Both the position numbers and the translations under genes were made by a program. From the NCBI GenBank assembly GCA_040376925.1, contig JBEIPU010000017.1, forward strand, positions 1 to 36,738: 36,738 nt of DNA, written 5' to 3'. This DNA comes from RAM1 sp040376925 (lineage in GTDB: Bacteria; Pseudomonadota; Gammaproteobacteria; Burkholderiales; Burkholderiaceae_C). The number at the start of each line of letters is the position of its first letter. The stretch's first letter is position 1. Below, in pieces: positions 1 to 7,919 of the stretch. The notes beneath the pieces are model-generated. The model made no database searches. It was not told the DNA's origin and saw only the letters and a program-made list of their open reading frames with translations.

Positions 1-319
1 CAGCGAAAAGGGCGACCTGGCCAACTGGATGATCCCCGGCAAGATGGTCAAGGGCATGGGCGGCGCCATGGACCTGGTGGCCGGCGTCAAGCGCGTGATC
101 GTGCTGATGGAACACGTGGCCAAAAAGAAGGACGGCACCGAGGACATGAAGATCCTGCCCGCCTGCACACTGCCGCTGACGGGCGTGGGCGTGGTGGACC
201 GCATCATCACCGACCTGGGCGTGTTTGACGTGGTGCCCGAGGGGCTCAAGGTGGTTGAGCTGGCACCGGGCGTGACGCACGAATTTGCGCAGAGCAAGAC
301 GGGTGTGAAGCTGCACTGA
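1..319 (+). CDS. scoB: 3-oxoacid CoA-transferase subunit B, 3' end (partial)
   Basis: The open frame enters from the left edge (first full codon at base 2) and ends in TGA at 319, leaving about 105 C-terminal residues. The segment with NWMIPGKMVKGMGGAMDLV, VIVLMEHVAKKDG-like sequence, then LPLTGVGVVDRIITDLGVF and a terminal VKLH-type tail is typical of the beta subunit of succinyl-CoA:3-ketoacid (or 3-oxoadipate) CoA transferases. These move CoA from succinyl-CoA to acetoacetate or 3-oxoadipate in the cytoplasm as part of ketone-body or aromatic catabolism. The catalytic glutamate region lies outside the window. The acetoacetate and oxoadipate versions cannot be separated from this tail, so the symbol is provisional; the family is secure. 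Confidence 0.9.
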   Translation, partial: SEKGDLANWMIPGKMVKGMGGAMDLVAGVKRVIVLMEHVAKKKDGTEDMKILPACTLPLTGVGVVDRIITDLGVFDVVPEGLKVVELAPGVTHEFAQSKTGVKLH

Positions 320-390
320 AGGTACCTCCGTATAGTCGACAGCGCCGCCTGCGCCTCTAGGATGGACCTCAGTTCAACCGAAAGGGTGTG

Positions 391-714
391 ATGATGGCGG
401 CAACTGTCGTGGGCTTGGCAGGCGTGAACATTCCCGGGGCACCTGTTGCCCCAGCCGCTTTGCCCCCGGCAGACACGCAGCTGGTGCAACGTTTTGACGA
501 CGCGATGGGCCACCCCCCCCTCAAGCTCGCCACCGATGATGAAATCAGGCGCCTGTCGGTGAAGGATGCCGACCGGCTGCGCGTCCAGCATGGTGCTGAC
601 GACACTGCATTCCGCCGCGACGCAAAGATCATCCTGGACATTCAGCGCAAGATCATTGAGGACGGCATTCTGAGGGGGGTCAAGCAGGCCTTCGACACGG
701 ATCTGTCGGACTGA
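391..714 (+). CDS. hypothetical protein, 107 aa
   Basis: This is a small soluble protein with no family I recognise. The N-terminal 30 residues are Ala/Pro/Gly rich and low in complexity. The remainder is charged and predicted helical, with stretches such as DDEIRRLSVKDADRL and KIILDIQRKIIEDGILRG. The start at 391 is preferred because GAAAGGG lies just upstream; an in-frame GTG at 388 and an ATG at 394 are alternatives. It follows the CoA-transferase gene by about 70 bases on the same strand but has no obvious link to it. Codon third positions are strongly G/C, like the backbone genes, which supports real coding. Confidence 0.55.
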   Translation: MMAATVVGLAGVNIPGAPVAPAALPPADTQLVQRFDDAMGHPPLKLATDDEIRRLSVKDADRLRVQHGADDTAFRRDAKIILDIQRKIIEDGILRGVKQAFDTDLSD

Positions 715-738
715 GGTTCTGCCCTGCACCGCATCGGG

Positions 739-761
739 GCGCCGGCTTACAGCACCGGCGC
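739..761 (+). terminator. hairpin after the 391-714 gene
   Basis: A perfect 7-bp inverted repeat (GCGCCGG / CCGGCGC) with a 9-nt loop begins 24 bases after the stop codon. No T-run follows, so it is a weak or Rho-assisted terminator candidate, or an RNA 3' stabiliser. Confidence 0.35.
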
Positions 762-818
762 GCCTCCTGATCCAACATGGCCCCACGCTGGCGCTTGAGC
801 CGGCTTGTGAGGTCCGCC

Positions 819-1193
819 ATGAGAACCCGATTTGCCCTGTTGTGCCTGCTGGCACCGTTCAGTTTGAACGCGCTGGCCTGCTACACCGTCTATGACCGCA
901 ACAACCGCGTGGTCTACAACGCCCAGACGGCGCCGGTAGACATGCGCTACCAGATCCACGAAACATTGCCGCGCGTGTTCCCGGGCGGGCACATGGTGTT
1001 TGGCGACAGCACCGATTGCCCCATTACCCAGGAGCGCGCGCCGCGCGCGGGCGATGCGGTGATGCGGCTGGGCGCCAGCCAGCGCACCAGTGCCTATGGC
1101 GCCATGCCCGGCAGTGATGACCGCGACATGGTGTTCACCGAGCTGCGCGACCCGCCGGTGATGCTTTATGGACGGGTGCAGCCCCTGCGCTGA
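819..1193 (+). CDS. secreted small protein with N-terminal signal, 124 aa
   Basis: The ATG at 819 gives a classical export signal: positively charged MRTR, a hydrophobic core (FALLCLLAPFSLNALA), then Cys at residue 20. The ALA-C sequence could be cleaved by signal peptidase I, or be a weak lipobox anchoring a lipoprotein. An upstream in-frame start at 777 would add a charged extension before the signal and is unlikely; TGAGG sits upstream of 819. The mature part (CYTVYDRNNRVVYNA and onward) has a second Cys in DSTDCPIT, so a periplasmic disulfide is possible. I do not recognise the family. It converges on the Bug receptor gene, with stop codons 4 bases apart. Confidence 0.65.
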   Translation: MRTRFALLCLLAPFSLNALACYTVYDRNNRVVYNAQTAPVDMRYQIHETLPRVFPGGHMVFGDSTDCPITQERAPRAGDAVMRLGASQRTSAYGAMPGSDDRDMVFTELRDPPVMLYGRVQPLR

Positions 1194-1197
1194 CTGG

Positions 1198-2199
1198 CTA
1201 TTCCTTCTTGAACCCGATGTTCGCCAGCGCGCTGGCCCACAGCTGGTAAGAGCTGCGGATGGCGCCGGCGAAGTCTTCGGGGCTGAGCCATTTGGCCTCT
1301 ACACCCCCTGCGCGGAAGTCCTCGCGCACCTTGGGCATGGCCAGCACCTGGGCAATGCCGTCGCTGAGCTTTTTGGTTGTGGCTGGCGGCAGCCCGGCCG
1401 GCCCCACAAAGCCGATCCAGCTTTCAATGTCCACGCCGCTGATGCCCTGCTCGCTCATCGTGGCCAGGTCGGGGAACAGCGCGCTGCGCCGGGGCGCCAC
1501 GGCAGCGATCATGCGCACCTCGCCCGATTTGGCCAGCGCGACGGCGGCGGACGACGACGCAAACTGCAGGTGCACCCGCCCGGCGACGAAGTCTTTGGCC
1601 ACGTCGTTCGCACCCTTGTAGGGCACGTGCACGATGTCGATACCCGCCTGCTTGGCAAAGATCTGGCCGAAGATGTGCGCGGGCGTGCCCACGCCCTGCG
1701 ACACGTAGTTGAGCAGGCCGGGGTTGGCCTTGGCATAGGCGACCAGCTCGCGCACGTTGGTGGCAGGGATCGACTTGTGCAGCACCAGCACCAGCGGCCC
1801 GAGCGCCCCCTGCGCCACGGGGGTGAAGTCCTTGAAGGTGTCGTACTTCACCGCCGACAGCGTGTGCGGCAGCTGCGACAGCGTGGACGCGGGCGTGTAC
1901 AGCAGCGTGTGGCCGTCCGCTGGCGCCTTGGACACTTCTGTTGCGGCCAGCATGGTGCCGGCGCCCGGCTTGTTTTCCACGATCACCGGCACACCCAGCA
2001 GGGGCGCCAGGTGCTGCGCCACCATGCGCGCCTGCAGGTCGGTGCCGCCGCCGGCCGGAAAGCCCACCACCAGCTTGACCGGCTTGTCGGGGATGGGGAA
2101 TGTCTGCGCCCATGCCAGCGGTGCAGCCAGCGGTGCGGAAATCATCATGGCCAGCGCAGTGAATGCGCGGCGCGCAAGGTGGGTACGTGCGATGTTCAT
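1198..2199 (-). CDS. Bug/TctC-type periplasmic solute-binding receptor (operon gene 5)
   Basis: A 333-residue member of the Bug (TctC, tripartite tricarboxylate receptor) family, periplasmic binders of carboxylates and related small acids. The signal peptide ends near PLAWA-QTFP. The family hallmarks PVKLVVGFPAGGGTD and VIVENKPGAG follow, then HVPYKGANDVAKDFVAGRV, which shapes the ligand pocket. The length is normal. Its ATG overlaps the stop of the upstream flavoprotein gene in an ATGA arrangement, with AAGGAGA just upstream, so it is the last gene of the leftward operon. No TctA/TctB membrane partners are nearby, as is usual for orphan Bug receptors, which may act in signalling or borrow a distant transporter. 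Confidence 0.93.
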   Translation of the reverse strand: MNIARTHLARRAFTALAMMISAPLAAPLAWAQTFPIPDKPVKLVVGFPAGGGTDLQARMVAQHLAPLLGVPVIVENKPGAGTMLAATEVSKAPADGHTLLYTPASTLSQLPHTLSAVKYDTFKDFTPVAQGALGPLVLVLHKSIPATNVRELVAYAKANPGLLNYVSQGVGTPAHIFGQIFAKQAGIDIVHVPYKGANDVAKDFVAGRVHLQFASSSAAVALAKSGEVRMIAAVAPRRSALFPDLATMSEQGISGVDIESWIGFVGPAGLPPATTKKLSDGIAQVLAMPKVREDFRAGGVEAKWLSPEDFAGAIRSSYQLWASALANIGFKKE

Positions 2200-3140
2200 C
2201 GTGTGTCTCCTTCAAGGTATTGAATGACGGCTTGCGCCGCCTGGGTGCCGTCTTGCGCGGCCTGGGATAAAAGGTATGAGGCGCCCGCGCGCACGTCGCC
2301 TGCTGCGAAGATGCCGGGCACGGATGTCTGCAGCGATGCATCGGTCACAACGCGCCCGGCATCGTCCAGTGTCACGGCGCCCTGCAGGAAGGAAGCCGCC
2401 GGCGCCAGCCCCGCGTAAACAAACAGCCCGCTCACAGGCAGCGTGCTCGCCTGGCCGGTGTTGCCCTGCAGCTGCACGCCGGACACGCCGCGTTCACCGC
2501 CGGTCACGGCCTGCACGCGCATGCCGGGCACCAGCGTCACATTCGCCAGGCCTGCCACGGCGTCCAGCAGGTAGGGTTGTGCATGGGGTGTGGCCCCTTC
2601 AAACACCACGTGCACCTGGGCGGCGTGCTGGGCCAGCACGGCGGCTTCACCGATTGCAGAATCGCCGCCGCCAACCACGCAAACCGGCTCGCCGCGAAAC
2701 AGCGGCCCGTCGCATGACGCACAGTGCGACACGCCGCGGCCTTCGTAGTCGCGTTCACCGGGCACACCCAGCTTGCGCCGGCATGAGCCCACGGCCAGCA
2801 GCACGGTCCGTGCGGCCACGGGCTCGCCCGCACAGTGCAGTACATGTCTGGCTGCGCCGGGCTCAACACGCTCCACGCAGTCCAGCGCAAACTGCGCCCC
2901 CGCGTTCTCGGCCTGCTCCTGCAGCGCCGGACCCAGGTCAAAGCCGGCAATGCCCTCGGGGTAGGCGGGAAAGTTGGCCACCTGGTCCACAGTCATCACC
3001 TGCCCGCCCGCACCCATGCGCTCGATGACCAGCACATTCAGGCCCGCGCGCGCCGCCACGGCGGCGGCCGTAAGGCCGGCCACACCGGCGCCGATGATGG
3101 CCAGGTCGCATTCACGCATGGCACCCACGCTCAGCGCCAT
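2196..3140 (-). CDS. thioredoxin-reductase-like FAD/NAD(P) oxidoreductase (operon gene 4)
   Basis: A 314-residue two-domain flavoprotein of the thioredoxin reductase class. Visible motifs are the N-terminal FAD dinucleotide fold (LAIIGAGVAGLTAA), the redox-active SHCASCDG with Cys140 and Cys143, the NAD(P)-binding VVGGGDSAIGEAA, and the C-terminal FAD motif GIFAAGDVR. Its frame overlaps the end of the UGSC-family gene by 10 bases, and its stop overlaps the next Bug gene, so translation is coupled on both sides. An internal ATG (residue 8, MRECDLA) is an alternative start. In UGSC/selenoprotein-type clusters such a reductase plausibly supplies electrons to the Cys/Sec protein; here that partner is inferred from context only. 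Confidence 0.9.
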   Translation of the reverse strand: MALSVGAMRECDLAIIGAGVAGLTAAAVAARAGLNVLVIERMGAGGQVMTVDQVANFPAYPEGIAGFDLGPALQEQAENAGAQFALDCVERVEPGAARHVLHCAGEPVAARTVLLAVGSCRRKLGVPGERDYEGRGVSHCASCDGPLFRGEPVCVVGGGDSAIGEAAVLAQHAAQVHVVFEGATPHAQPYLLDAVAGLANVTLVPGMRVQAVTGGERGVSGVQLQGNTGQASTLPVSGLFVYAGLAPAASFLQGAVTLDDAGRVVTDASLQTSVPGIFAAGDVRAGASYLLSQAAQDGTQAAQAVIQYLEGDTR

Positions 3141-4795
3141 TCATCCACCGACACCGTGGCGCGGTGGTGCGCGCCCATGATCTGCCAGTAGCCATTGGCC
3201 TCGCCGCCGGTCACCACGACGTTGATCGCGTCTTCCTCAAACATGCGCACCGGCGTGTCGGCCGGCACGCCCACGTATTTGGCCTTGGGCGACTCCGACG
3301 CGCCCAGCGTGGCGCGCGAATGCACATAGTTCTGCACCAGTTGCAGGTCCCAGTAGCGGCCCGCGGGCATCTCGGCGGTTTCGTGGATCCAGCGGATCAG
3401 CTTGGCCTTGGTGTCAAAGCCGCCGCGGTCTACAAACTGGCGCGCCGTGATCGGGTCCAGCACCAGCACCGGCGCGGTGATGGCGTCCGTGCCCAGCAGC
3501 ATGTCTTTCACATGCTCGCGCCAGTAGTCCTGGCGCAGGCCCAGGCTGAAGGTGGTGGAGCGGCAGCCGTGGAACACGGTGACGGTGCTGGCGTCCTTGT
3601 CAAAGCCCTTTTGCACATGCAGTGGTTCCCAGGGCGAGCGCTCCTCGTTCTCCGCAAAGGTGATGCCGTTGTAGGTGTAGTTGTTGCCGATGGATCCCAT
3701 GAAGGTTTCGCCCGGCACCGAGCCGCCCTGCAGGTTCTGCGACAGCAGCGCATAGGCGCGGCCGATTGTGGCGTTGGCATGGTTGTAGGGGCCCATGGCG
3801 CCAATCCCGAAGTTCATGTTGATCTGGTGGCGTATGGGGCCGTTGACCACCGTCATGACCGACGCCGAGCTGGACGTGCTGCCGCGCGCCGTGATGCCGG
3901 TGGACGCCAGCGCCAGGATCACCGGGAAGTACTCGGGCTTTGCGCCCGCCATCACCGCGTTGACCGCGACTTTTTCCACCGTGTATTCCCACAGGCCGCG
4001 GTTGGGCGTGGGTTGCATGCGGCCCACCACTTCGTCGGGCCTGCGGCTGGTGCCGCGCAGCATGGCGGCCACACGTTCCTCGGTGGGCAGCACGATGGGC
4101 AGGTGGTCCGTCCAGAGCTTGCGCTCGAACAGGGCGTGCAGGTTGTCTTCGGTGTCGGGATCTTCCAGGCGGGGTGTGTCGCGGGCGTAGGCCTCGGTGC
4201 CCGTGGCGCTGGCCGCCAGCCCGCGCGTCAGGCCGTCGATGATTTCAGCCATCACCGGCTTGCCGGTGGCGGGGTCGTTGCCCTGCACATACGCGCGCAG
4301 CGTGTCCGCGCTCTGGCCCATCACCGGCTGCGGCACAAACACCTGGGGCACCTGCGCCAGCCCGCCCATGCGGCTGACCGAGTGCACCACCTTGACGAAC
4401 TTGTCGGTGTGGATGGCAACGGTGGGCACGCCGTACTGCGTCTCCAGCGTGATGGCATGCGTGGCCACGGCCGGCGCGCAGGTGCTGCAGTGGCCCACGC
4501 CGATGATGGCCACGCCGCCCGCGGCCTTGATCTCGCTCCACAGCGCGGGGTCGTCCTTGCCGTAGTAGCTGGCCATCTGGCGCAGCTCGGTCTTCACGCC
4601 GGGCATCTTCTCGTTGAACCAGGCCTGCACCTGCTTGAGCAATTCGACGGAGTCGTCGAACTTGCTGTCCACCAGGTAGATGGTCTTGCCGTCCAGGCTG
4701 GACGGGCGCGCGGCTGGCTGCTTGCGCTGGATTTTGGGTGGATAGCCCACCGGGTTGTGGACGGTGAGGATGGGGGATTTGACTTGGGTCAGCAT
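3131..4795 (-). CDS. UGSC-family (seleno)protein homologue, cysteine form (operon gene 3)
   Basis: A 554-residue protein. Residues about 35-150 match the UGSC-type module: IYLVDSKFDDS, then IIGVGHCSTCAPAV with Cys103 and Cys106, then THAITLETQYGVPTVAIHTDKF. In selenoprotein members the first motif residue is Sec; here it is Cys, encoded by TGC, so no recoding is needed. The remaining C-terminal domain of about 400 residues contains conserved-looking blocks (GSTSSSASVMTVVNGPIR, GSIGNNYTYNGITFAENE) that I cannot assign to a known fold. The neighbouring reductase with a CxxC and the aldo/keto reductase suggest a redox or reductive catabolic role on an organic acid delivered by the Bug receptors. 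The substrate is unknown. Confidence 0.75.
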   Translation of the reverse strand: MLTQVKSPILTVHNPVGYPPKIQRKQPAARPSSLDGKTIYLVDSKFDDSVELLKQVQAWFNEKMPGVKTELRQMASYYGKDDPALWSEIKAAGGVAIIGVGHCSTCAPAVATHAITLETQYGVPTVAIHTDKFVKVVHSVSRMGGLAQVPQVFVPQPVMGQSADTLRAYVQGNDPATGKPVMAEIIDGLTRGLAASATGTEAYARDTPRLEDPDTEDNLHALFERKLWTDHLPIVLPTEERVAAMLRGTSRRPDEVVGRMQPTPNRGLWEYTVEKVAVNAVMAGAKPEYFPVILALASTGITARGSTSSSASVMTVVNGPIRHQINMNFGIGAMGPYNHANATIGRAYALLSQNLQGGSVPGETFMGSIGNNYTYNGITFAENEERSPWEPLHVQKGFDKDASTVTVFHGCRSTTFSLGLRQDYWREHVKDMLLGTDAITAPVLVLDPITARQFVDRGGFDTKAKLIRWIHETAEMPAGRYWDLQLVQNYVHSRATLGASESPKAKYVGVPADTPVRMFEEDAINVVVTGGEANGYWQIMGAHHRATVSVDEWR

Positions 4796-4817
4796 GGGGT
4801 GTCTTCAAAAAAGCGGC

Positions 4818-5918
4818 TCAATGCGCAGCCTGGCTGGGTGCCCCGGCCCTGGCGCGCTGCATGGGCTCAAATTCATGCACTTTCTCTGGGCGCAGCAGCC
4901 GGTAGGGCGGGGCAACGCTGCGGTCCTCGTCCACCAGTGTGATGCGGTCGATTTCGGTCAATTCGTCCGCGGTAAAGCGGATGTCCAGTGCGCGCACGTT
5001 GTCCAGCAGGTGCTGGGGCTTGTCGGCGCCTGCAATGACGGTGAAGGTGGCGGGGCGCTGCAGCAACCAGGCCAGCGACATCTGCGCCAGCGTCCAGCCG
5101 CGGGCTTGGGCAAAGGCCTGGAGCTTTTCAGTCACGTCCCAGTTGCGCTCGGACTGCCAGGCGGCCGTGTTGGGGTTTTTGTCCTGCCGCGAACCAGGCG
5201 CGATGGCGCCACGCTGGTGAATGCCGGTGAGCATGCCGGCGGCCAGCGGAAAGTAATGCGTCATGCCCACGCCGTACTTCACGCAGAATGGCTCAAAGCG
5301 CTTTTCAATGTCGCGGTACAGCAGGTTGTAGTGGTCTTGTGCCGAGATGAATTTGGGCAGCCCATATTTTTCGGCAATGAAATGCGCCTCGCACAGCTCC
5401 CAGGCAAACATGTTGGACGCGCCGATGTAGCGCACCTTGCCCGCGCGCACCAGGTCGTCCAGTGCGCGCAGGGTTTCCTCAATCGGCGTGCCATGGTCGG
5501 GCCAGTGCAGCTGGTACAGGTCGATGTAATCCGTGCCCAGGCGCTTCAGGCTGGCCTCGCACGCGCGGATGATGGCCAGGCGCGACGCGCCGATGTCGTT
5601 GGGCCCGTCGCCCATGCGGTTGCCGAATTTGGTGGCGATCAGCGCCTGGTCTCGCCGGCCCTTGAGGGCGATGCCCAGCGCCTCTTCGGATTTGCCGATG
5701 CCGTAGCTGTTGGCGGTATCAAAGTAATTGATCCCCATGTCCAGCGCCTGCGACATCACGACGTTGACGTCGTCCTGCTTCACATAGCCGCCGAATGCAA
5801 AGCAGCCTATGCCGAGCGCGGACGCCATCAGGCCGCTGCGGCCCACATGGCGGTATTGCATGGTGGTGGGGCGGGGCGTGAGGCCGATGGCCGTGACGCG
5901 GTCTTGGGGTTTGGTCAT
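4818..5918 (-). CDS. aldo/keto reductase (operon gene 2)
   Basis: A 366-residue NADPH-dependent aldo/keto reductase, a soluble (beta/alpha)8 barrel. The catalytic tetrad is complete: Asp67 and Tyr72 in NYFDTANSYG, Lys97 in LIATKFGN, His138 in YQLHWPDHG. The rest follows family order, including RYIGASNMFAWEL and the C-terminal ALDIRFTADELTEID. The start at 5918 was chosen because its ATG overlaps the stop of the preceding Bug gene (ATGA). A longer upstream reading frame exists but overlaps that gene. The first 20 residues before MQYRHVGRSGL are slightly longer than in many relatives, so the internal Met20 is an alternative start. It probably reduces or oxidises a carbonyl intermediate in the operon's pathway. 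Confidence 0.92.
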   Translation of the reverse strand: MTKPQDRVTAIGLTPRPTTMQYRHVGRSGLMASALGIGCFAFGGYVKQDDVNVVMSQALDMGINYFDTANSYGIGKSEEALGIALKGRRDQALIATKFGNRMGDGPNDIGASRLAIIRACEASLKRLGTDYIDLYQLHWPDHGTPIEETLRALDDLVRAGKVRYIGASNMFAWELCEAHFIAEKYGLPKFISAQDHYNLLYRDIEKRFEPFCVKYGVGMTHYFPLAAGMLTGIHQRGAIAPGSRQDKNPNTAAWQSERNWDVTEKLQAFAQARGWTLAQMSLAWLLQRPATFTVIAGADKPQHLLDNVRALDIRFTADELTEIDRITLVDEDRSVAPPYRLLRPEKVHEFEPMQRARAGAPSQAAH

Positions 5919-6892
5919 GCGTCCATCTTGATGCCGGAGTCCTTGATGACCGGGGCCCAGCGGGTGCGGTCTGAAAGAACTTTCCTGTGAAACTCGGCCG
6001 GCGTGCCGCCCACGGGGACCAGGCCCATCTTGTGCAGCGCCTCCACCACCGGCGCGCTGGCCAGGGCCTCGGACACGATGGCTGCGTAGTCGTTGGCGAT
6101 GTTGGCGGGCGTGCCGTTCTTGGCGTACAGGCCAAACGAGGTCACGGCCACATAGCCGGGGTAGCCCGCCTCGGCGATCGTGGGGATCTCTGGCGCCAGG
6201 GGTGAGCGCTTTTCGCTGGCGTGGGCCAGCACGCGCAGCTTGCCGGCGCGGTGGTTTTCCAGGTAGTCGGGCAGGATGGAGCCGCTGGCCGGGATCTGGT
6301 TGCCCAGCAGGTCGGCCAGCAGCGGCGAGCCGCCGCGGTAGGGCACGGCCTGCAGCGGCAGATTCAGCTGCTTGCCCAGCTGGTAGATCACCAATGCACC
6401 CATGCTCACGGGGCTGGGCACGCCGATGGAGCCGCGCTTGGGGTCCTTCTTGACGGACTCGAAATACTCGGCCAGTGTGTTCACGCCGGAAGACGGGTGA
6501 ACCGTGAATGCCATCGGCGCGGATGCGCATTCAACTACGGCCTGCAATTGTGTTTCATAGTCGAAAGTGGGCTTGGTGGCAAACAGCGGCAGCAGCGACA
6601 CGGCCGAGTTGGGCGCCATCATCAGGTACGAACCGTCCGCGTCAAACTGCCGCAGATGCTGGATGGCCACCAGCCCGCCCGCGCCCGATTTGGACTCCAC
6701 CACCACGGTGCGGTTCAGTTTGCCGCGCAGCCGGTCGCCCAGCATGCGTGCCAGCGTGTCGGACGACGTGCCCGGCGGCACCGTGAGGATGATGGTCAGC
6801 GGCTTGGCCTGCGCACGCACGGCGGGGGCGGCCAGCACGGCACAGGCCGCGCCCAAGGTAGCGACAACGCGCCGGCGGTTGGGGGTGAACAT
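5915..6892 (-). CDS. Bug/TctC-type periplasmic solute-binding receptor (operon gene 1)
   Basis: A 325-residue Bug-family receptor and the promoter-proximal gene of the leftward operon. The signal peptide runs to about AAPAVRA-QAKP. The beta-strand motif LTIILTVPPGTSSDTLARM replaces the more usual VPFPAGG..D pattern, followed by VVVESKSGAGG and LQAVPYRGGSPLLADLLGNQI. It differs clearly from the second receptor of the operon (1198-2199), so the two are not a recent duplication and may bind different ligands. The 110-bp gap to the divergent LysR gene carries the likely shared promoter. Confidence 0.92.
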   Translation of the reverse strand: MFTPNRRRVVATLGAACAVLAAPAVRAQAKPLTIILTVPPGTSSDTLARMLGDRLRGKLNRTVVVESKSGAGGLVAIQHLRQFDADGSYLMMAPNSAVSLLPLFATKPTFDYETQLQAVVECASAPMAFTVHPSSGVNTLAEYFESVKKDPKRGSIGVPSPVSMGALVIYQLGKQLNLPLQAVPYRGGSPLLADLLGNQIPASGSILPDYLENHRAGKLRVLAHASEKRSPLAPEIPTIAEAGYPGYVAVTSFGLYAKNGTPANIANDYAAIVSEALASAPVVEALHKMGLVPVGGTPAEFHRKVLSDRTRWAPVIKDSGIKMDA

Positions 6893-6973
6893 GGCTTGTC
6901 TCCGGGTTAATGGTTATGCAGGCCATTATTCGTTGGTGCATCGGCAGCAGCAATTGAAAAGAATGCCTCCACC

Positions 6974-6990
6974 GTTAAACTGCGGTTAAC
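6974..6990. promoter_or_regulatory. LysR-type operator candidate in the divergent promoter
   Basis: The 17-base palindrome GTTAA-N7-TTAAC fits the T-N11-A pattern bound by LysR-type regulators. It lies 13 bases upstream of the LysR start codon and about 80 bases from the divergent Bug gene. The position suits autorepression plus control of the operon. This is a sequence-pattern call only. Confidence 0.5.
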
Positions 6991-7003
6991 ACTTGGAGAC
7001 CTC

Positions 7004-7900
7004 ATGAATCTTCGGCAAATGGAAGTGTTTCGCGCGGTGATGTTCAGCGGCGGCGTCAACAGCGCGGCCGAGTTGCTGCATGTGTCGCCCCCTGCCGTCA
7101 GCAAGGTGCTGGCGCAGGCCGCCAAGGCCAGCGGCCTGTTGCTGTTTGAGCGGGTCAAGGGCCGGCTGGTCCCCACGCCCGAGGCACAGCGCCTGTACAC
7201 CGAGATCAATACGCTGTGGGCCGGCGTGGAAAAGGTGCGCGACACCAGCCGTGAATTGACCGAGCCCACGCACGCCACGCTGCGCCTGGTGTGCAGCGCC
7301 AGCCTGGCGCCCTATCTTGTGAGCCGCACTGTGGCGCGGCTGTATGAAAAGGTGCCGCGCCTGCAGTGCCGTGTGCAGGTGGTATCGCCCGACATCATCA
7401 ACCAGACGCTGCTGGACAGGTCCACCCATCTGGGCATTGCGCTGGCCCCGCACGACCACCCCAACCTGGAGACCGTGCAGGCCTATCAGTGCGGCCTGGC
7501 TTGCGTCATGCGCAGCGATCACCCGCTGGCCCATAAGAAGCTCATCAAGCCAGCCGACCTGGCCGGCGAACGCGTCATCGGTTCGCCTGAAACCGTGCCC
7601 TTCGGACAGACGCTGCGCCGCGCGTTCGGCGCACATGCGGGCAGGATGCACCTGGACTTTGAATGCACCAGCTCCACCACCGCCTGCTGGTTTGCGCAGG
7701 CCGGTGTGGGCGTGGCCGTGGTGGACCAGGTTGCGATTGCGGGCGGACTGCTGGCCGGCTTGGAGGTAAGGCCCTTTCAGTCCAGTGAAAAGCTGCCGGT
7801 GGAAATCATCCGCAACCGCTACCGGCCGATGTCGGTGGTGGAGCGGGCGTTTGTGGAAGTGTTTGGCGCGGTGTGGAGCGAGATGGGGCGGGCGGGGTAG
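7004..7900 (+). CDS. LysR-family transcriptional regulator
   Basis: A 298-residue LTTR. The N-terminal winged helix-turn-helix is clear: MNLRQMEVFRAVMFSGGVNSAAELLHVSPPAVSKVL and LLLFERVKGRLVPT. The C-terminal effector domain runs from about residue 92. The ATG at 7004 follows TTGGAGAC. The gene is divergent from the Bug/AKR/UGSC operon with 110 bases between them, the classic LTTR arrangement, so it most likely activates that operon in response to a pathway substrate or intermediate. The ligand is unknown. Confidence 0.95.
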   Translation: MNLRQMEVFRAVMFSGGVNSAAELLHVSPPAVSKVLAQAAKASGLLLFERVKGRLVPTPEAQRLYTEINTLWAGVEKVRDTSRELTEPTHATLRLVCSASLAPYLVSRTVARLYEKVPRLQCRVQVVSPDIINQTLLDRSTHLGIALAPHDHPNLETVQAYQCGLACVMRSDHPLAHKKLIKPADLAGERVIGSPETVPFGQTLRRAFGAHAGRMHLDFECTSSTTACWFAQAGVGVAVVDQVAIAGGLLAGLEVRPFQSSEKLPVEIIRNRYRPMSVVERAFVEVFGAVWSEMGRAG

Positions 7901-7919
7901 GGCGCGGCCAGGCAGCGCG

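Noticed and set aside
1168..2223. Long plus-strand open frame opposite the Bug receptor gene
   Set aside because: It is a mirror of a high-GC gene: His/Gly/Arg-rich low-information translation with no motifs, while the minus strand gives a complete Bug protein.
3131..4795. Selenocysteine recoding in the UGSC-type gene
   Set aside because: Both motif residues are encoded by TGC; there is no in-frame TGA.
3164..4942. 592-codon plus-strand open frame
   Set aside because: Antisense shadow of the UGSC-family gene; composition is dominated by His, Gly, Ala and Arg with no recognisable domain.
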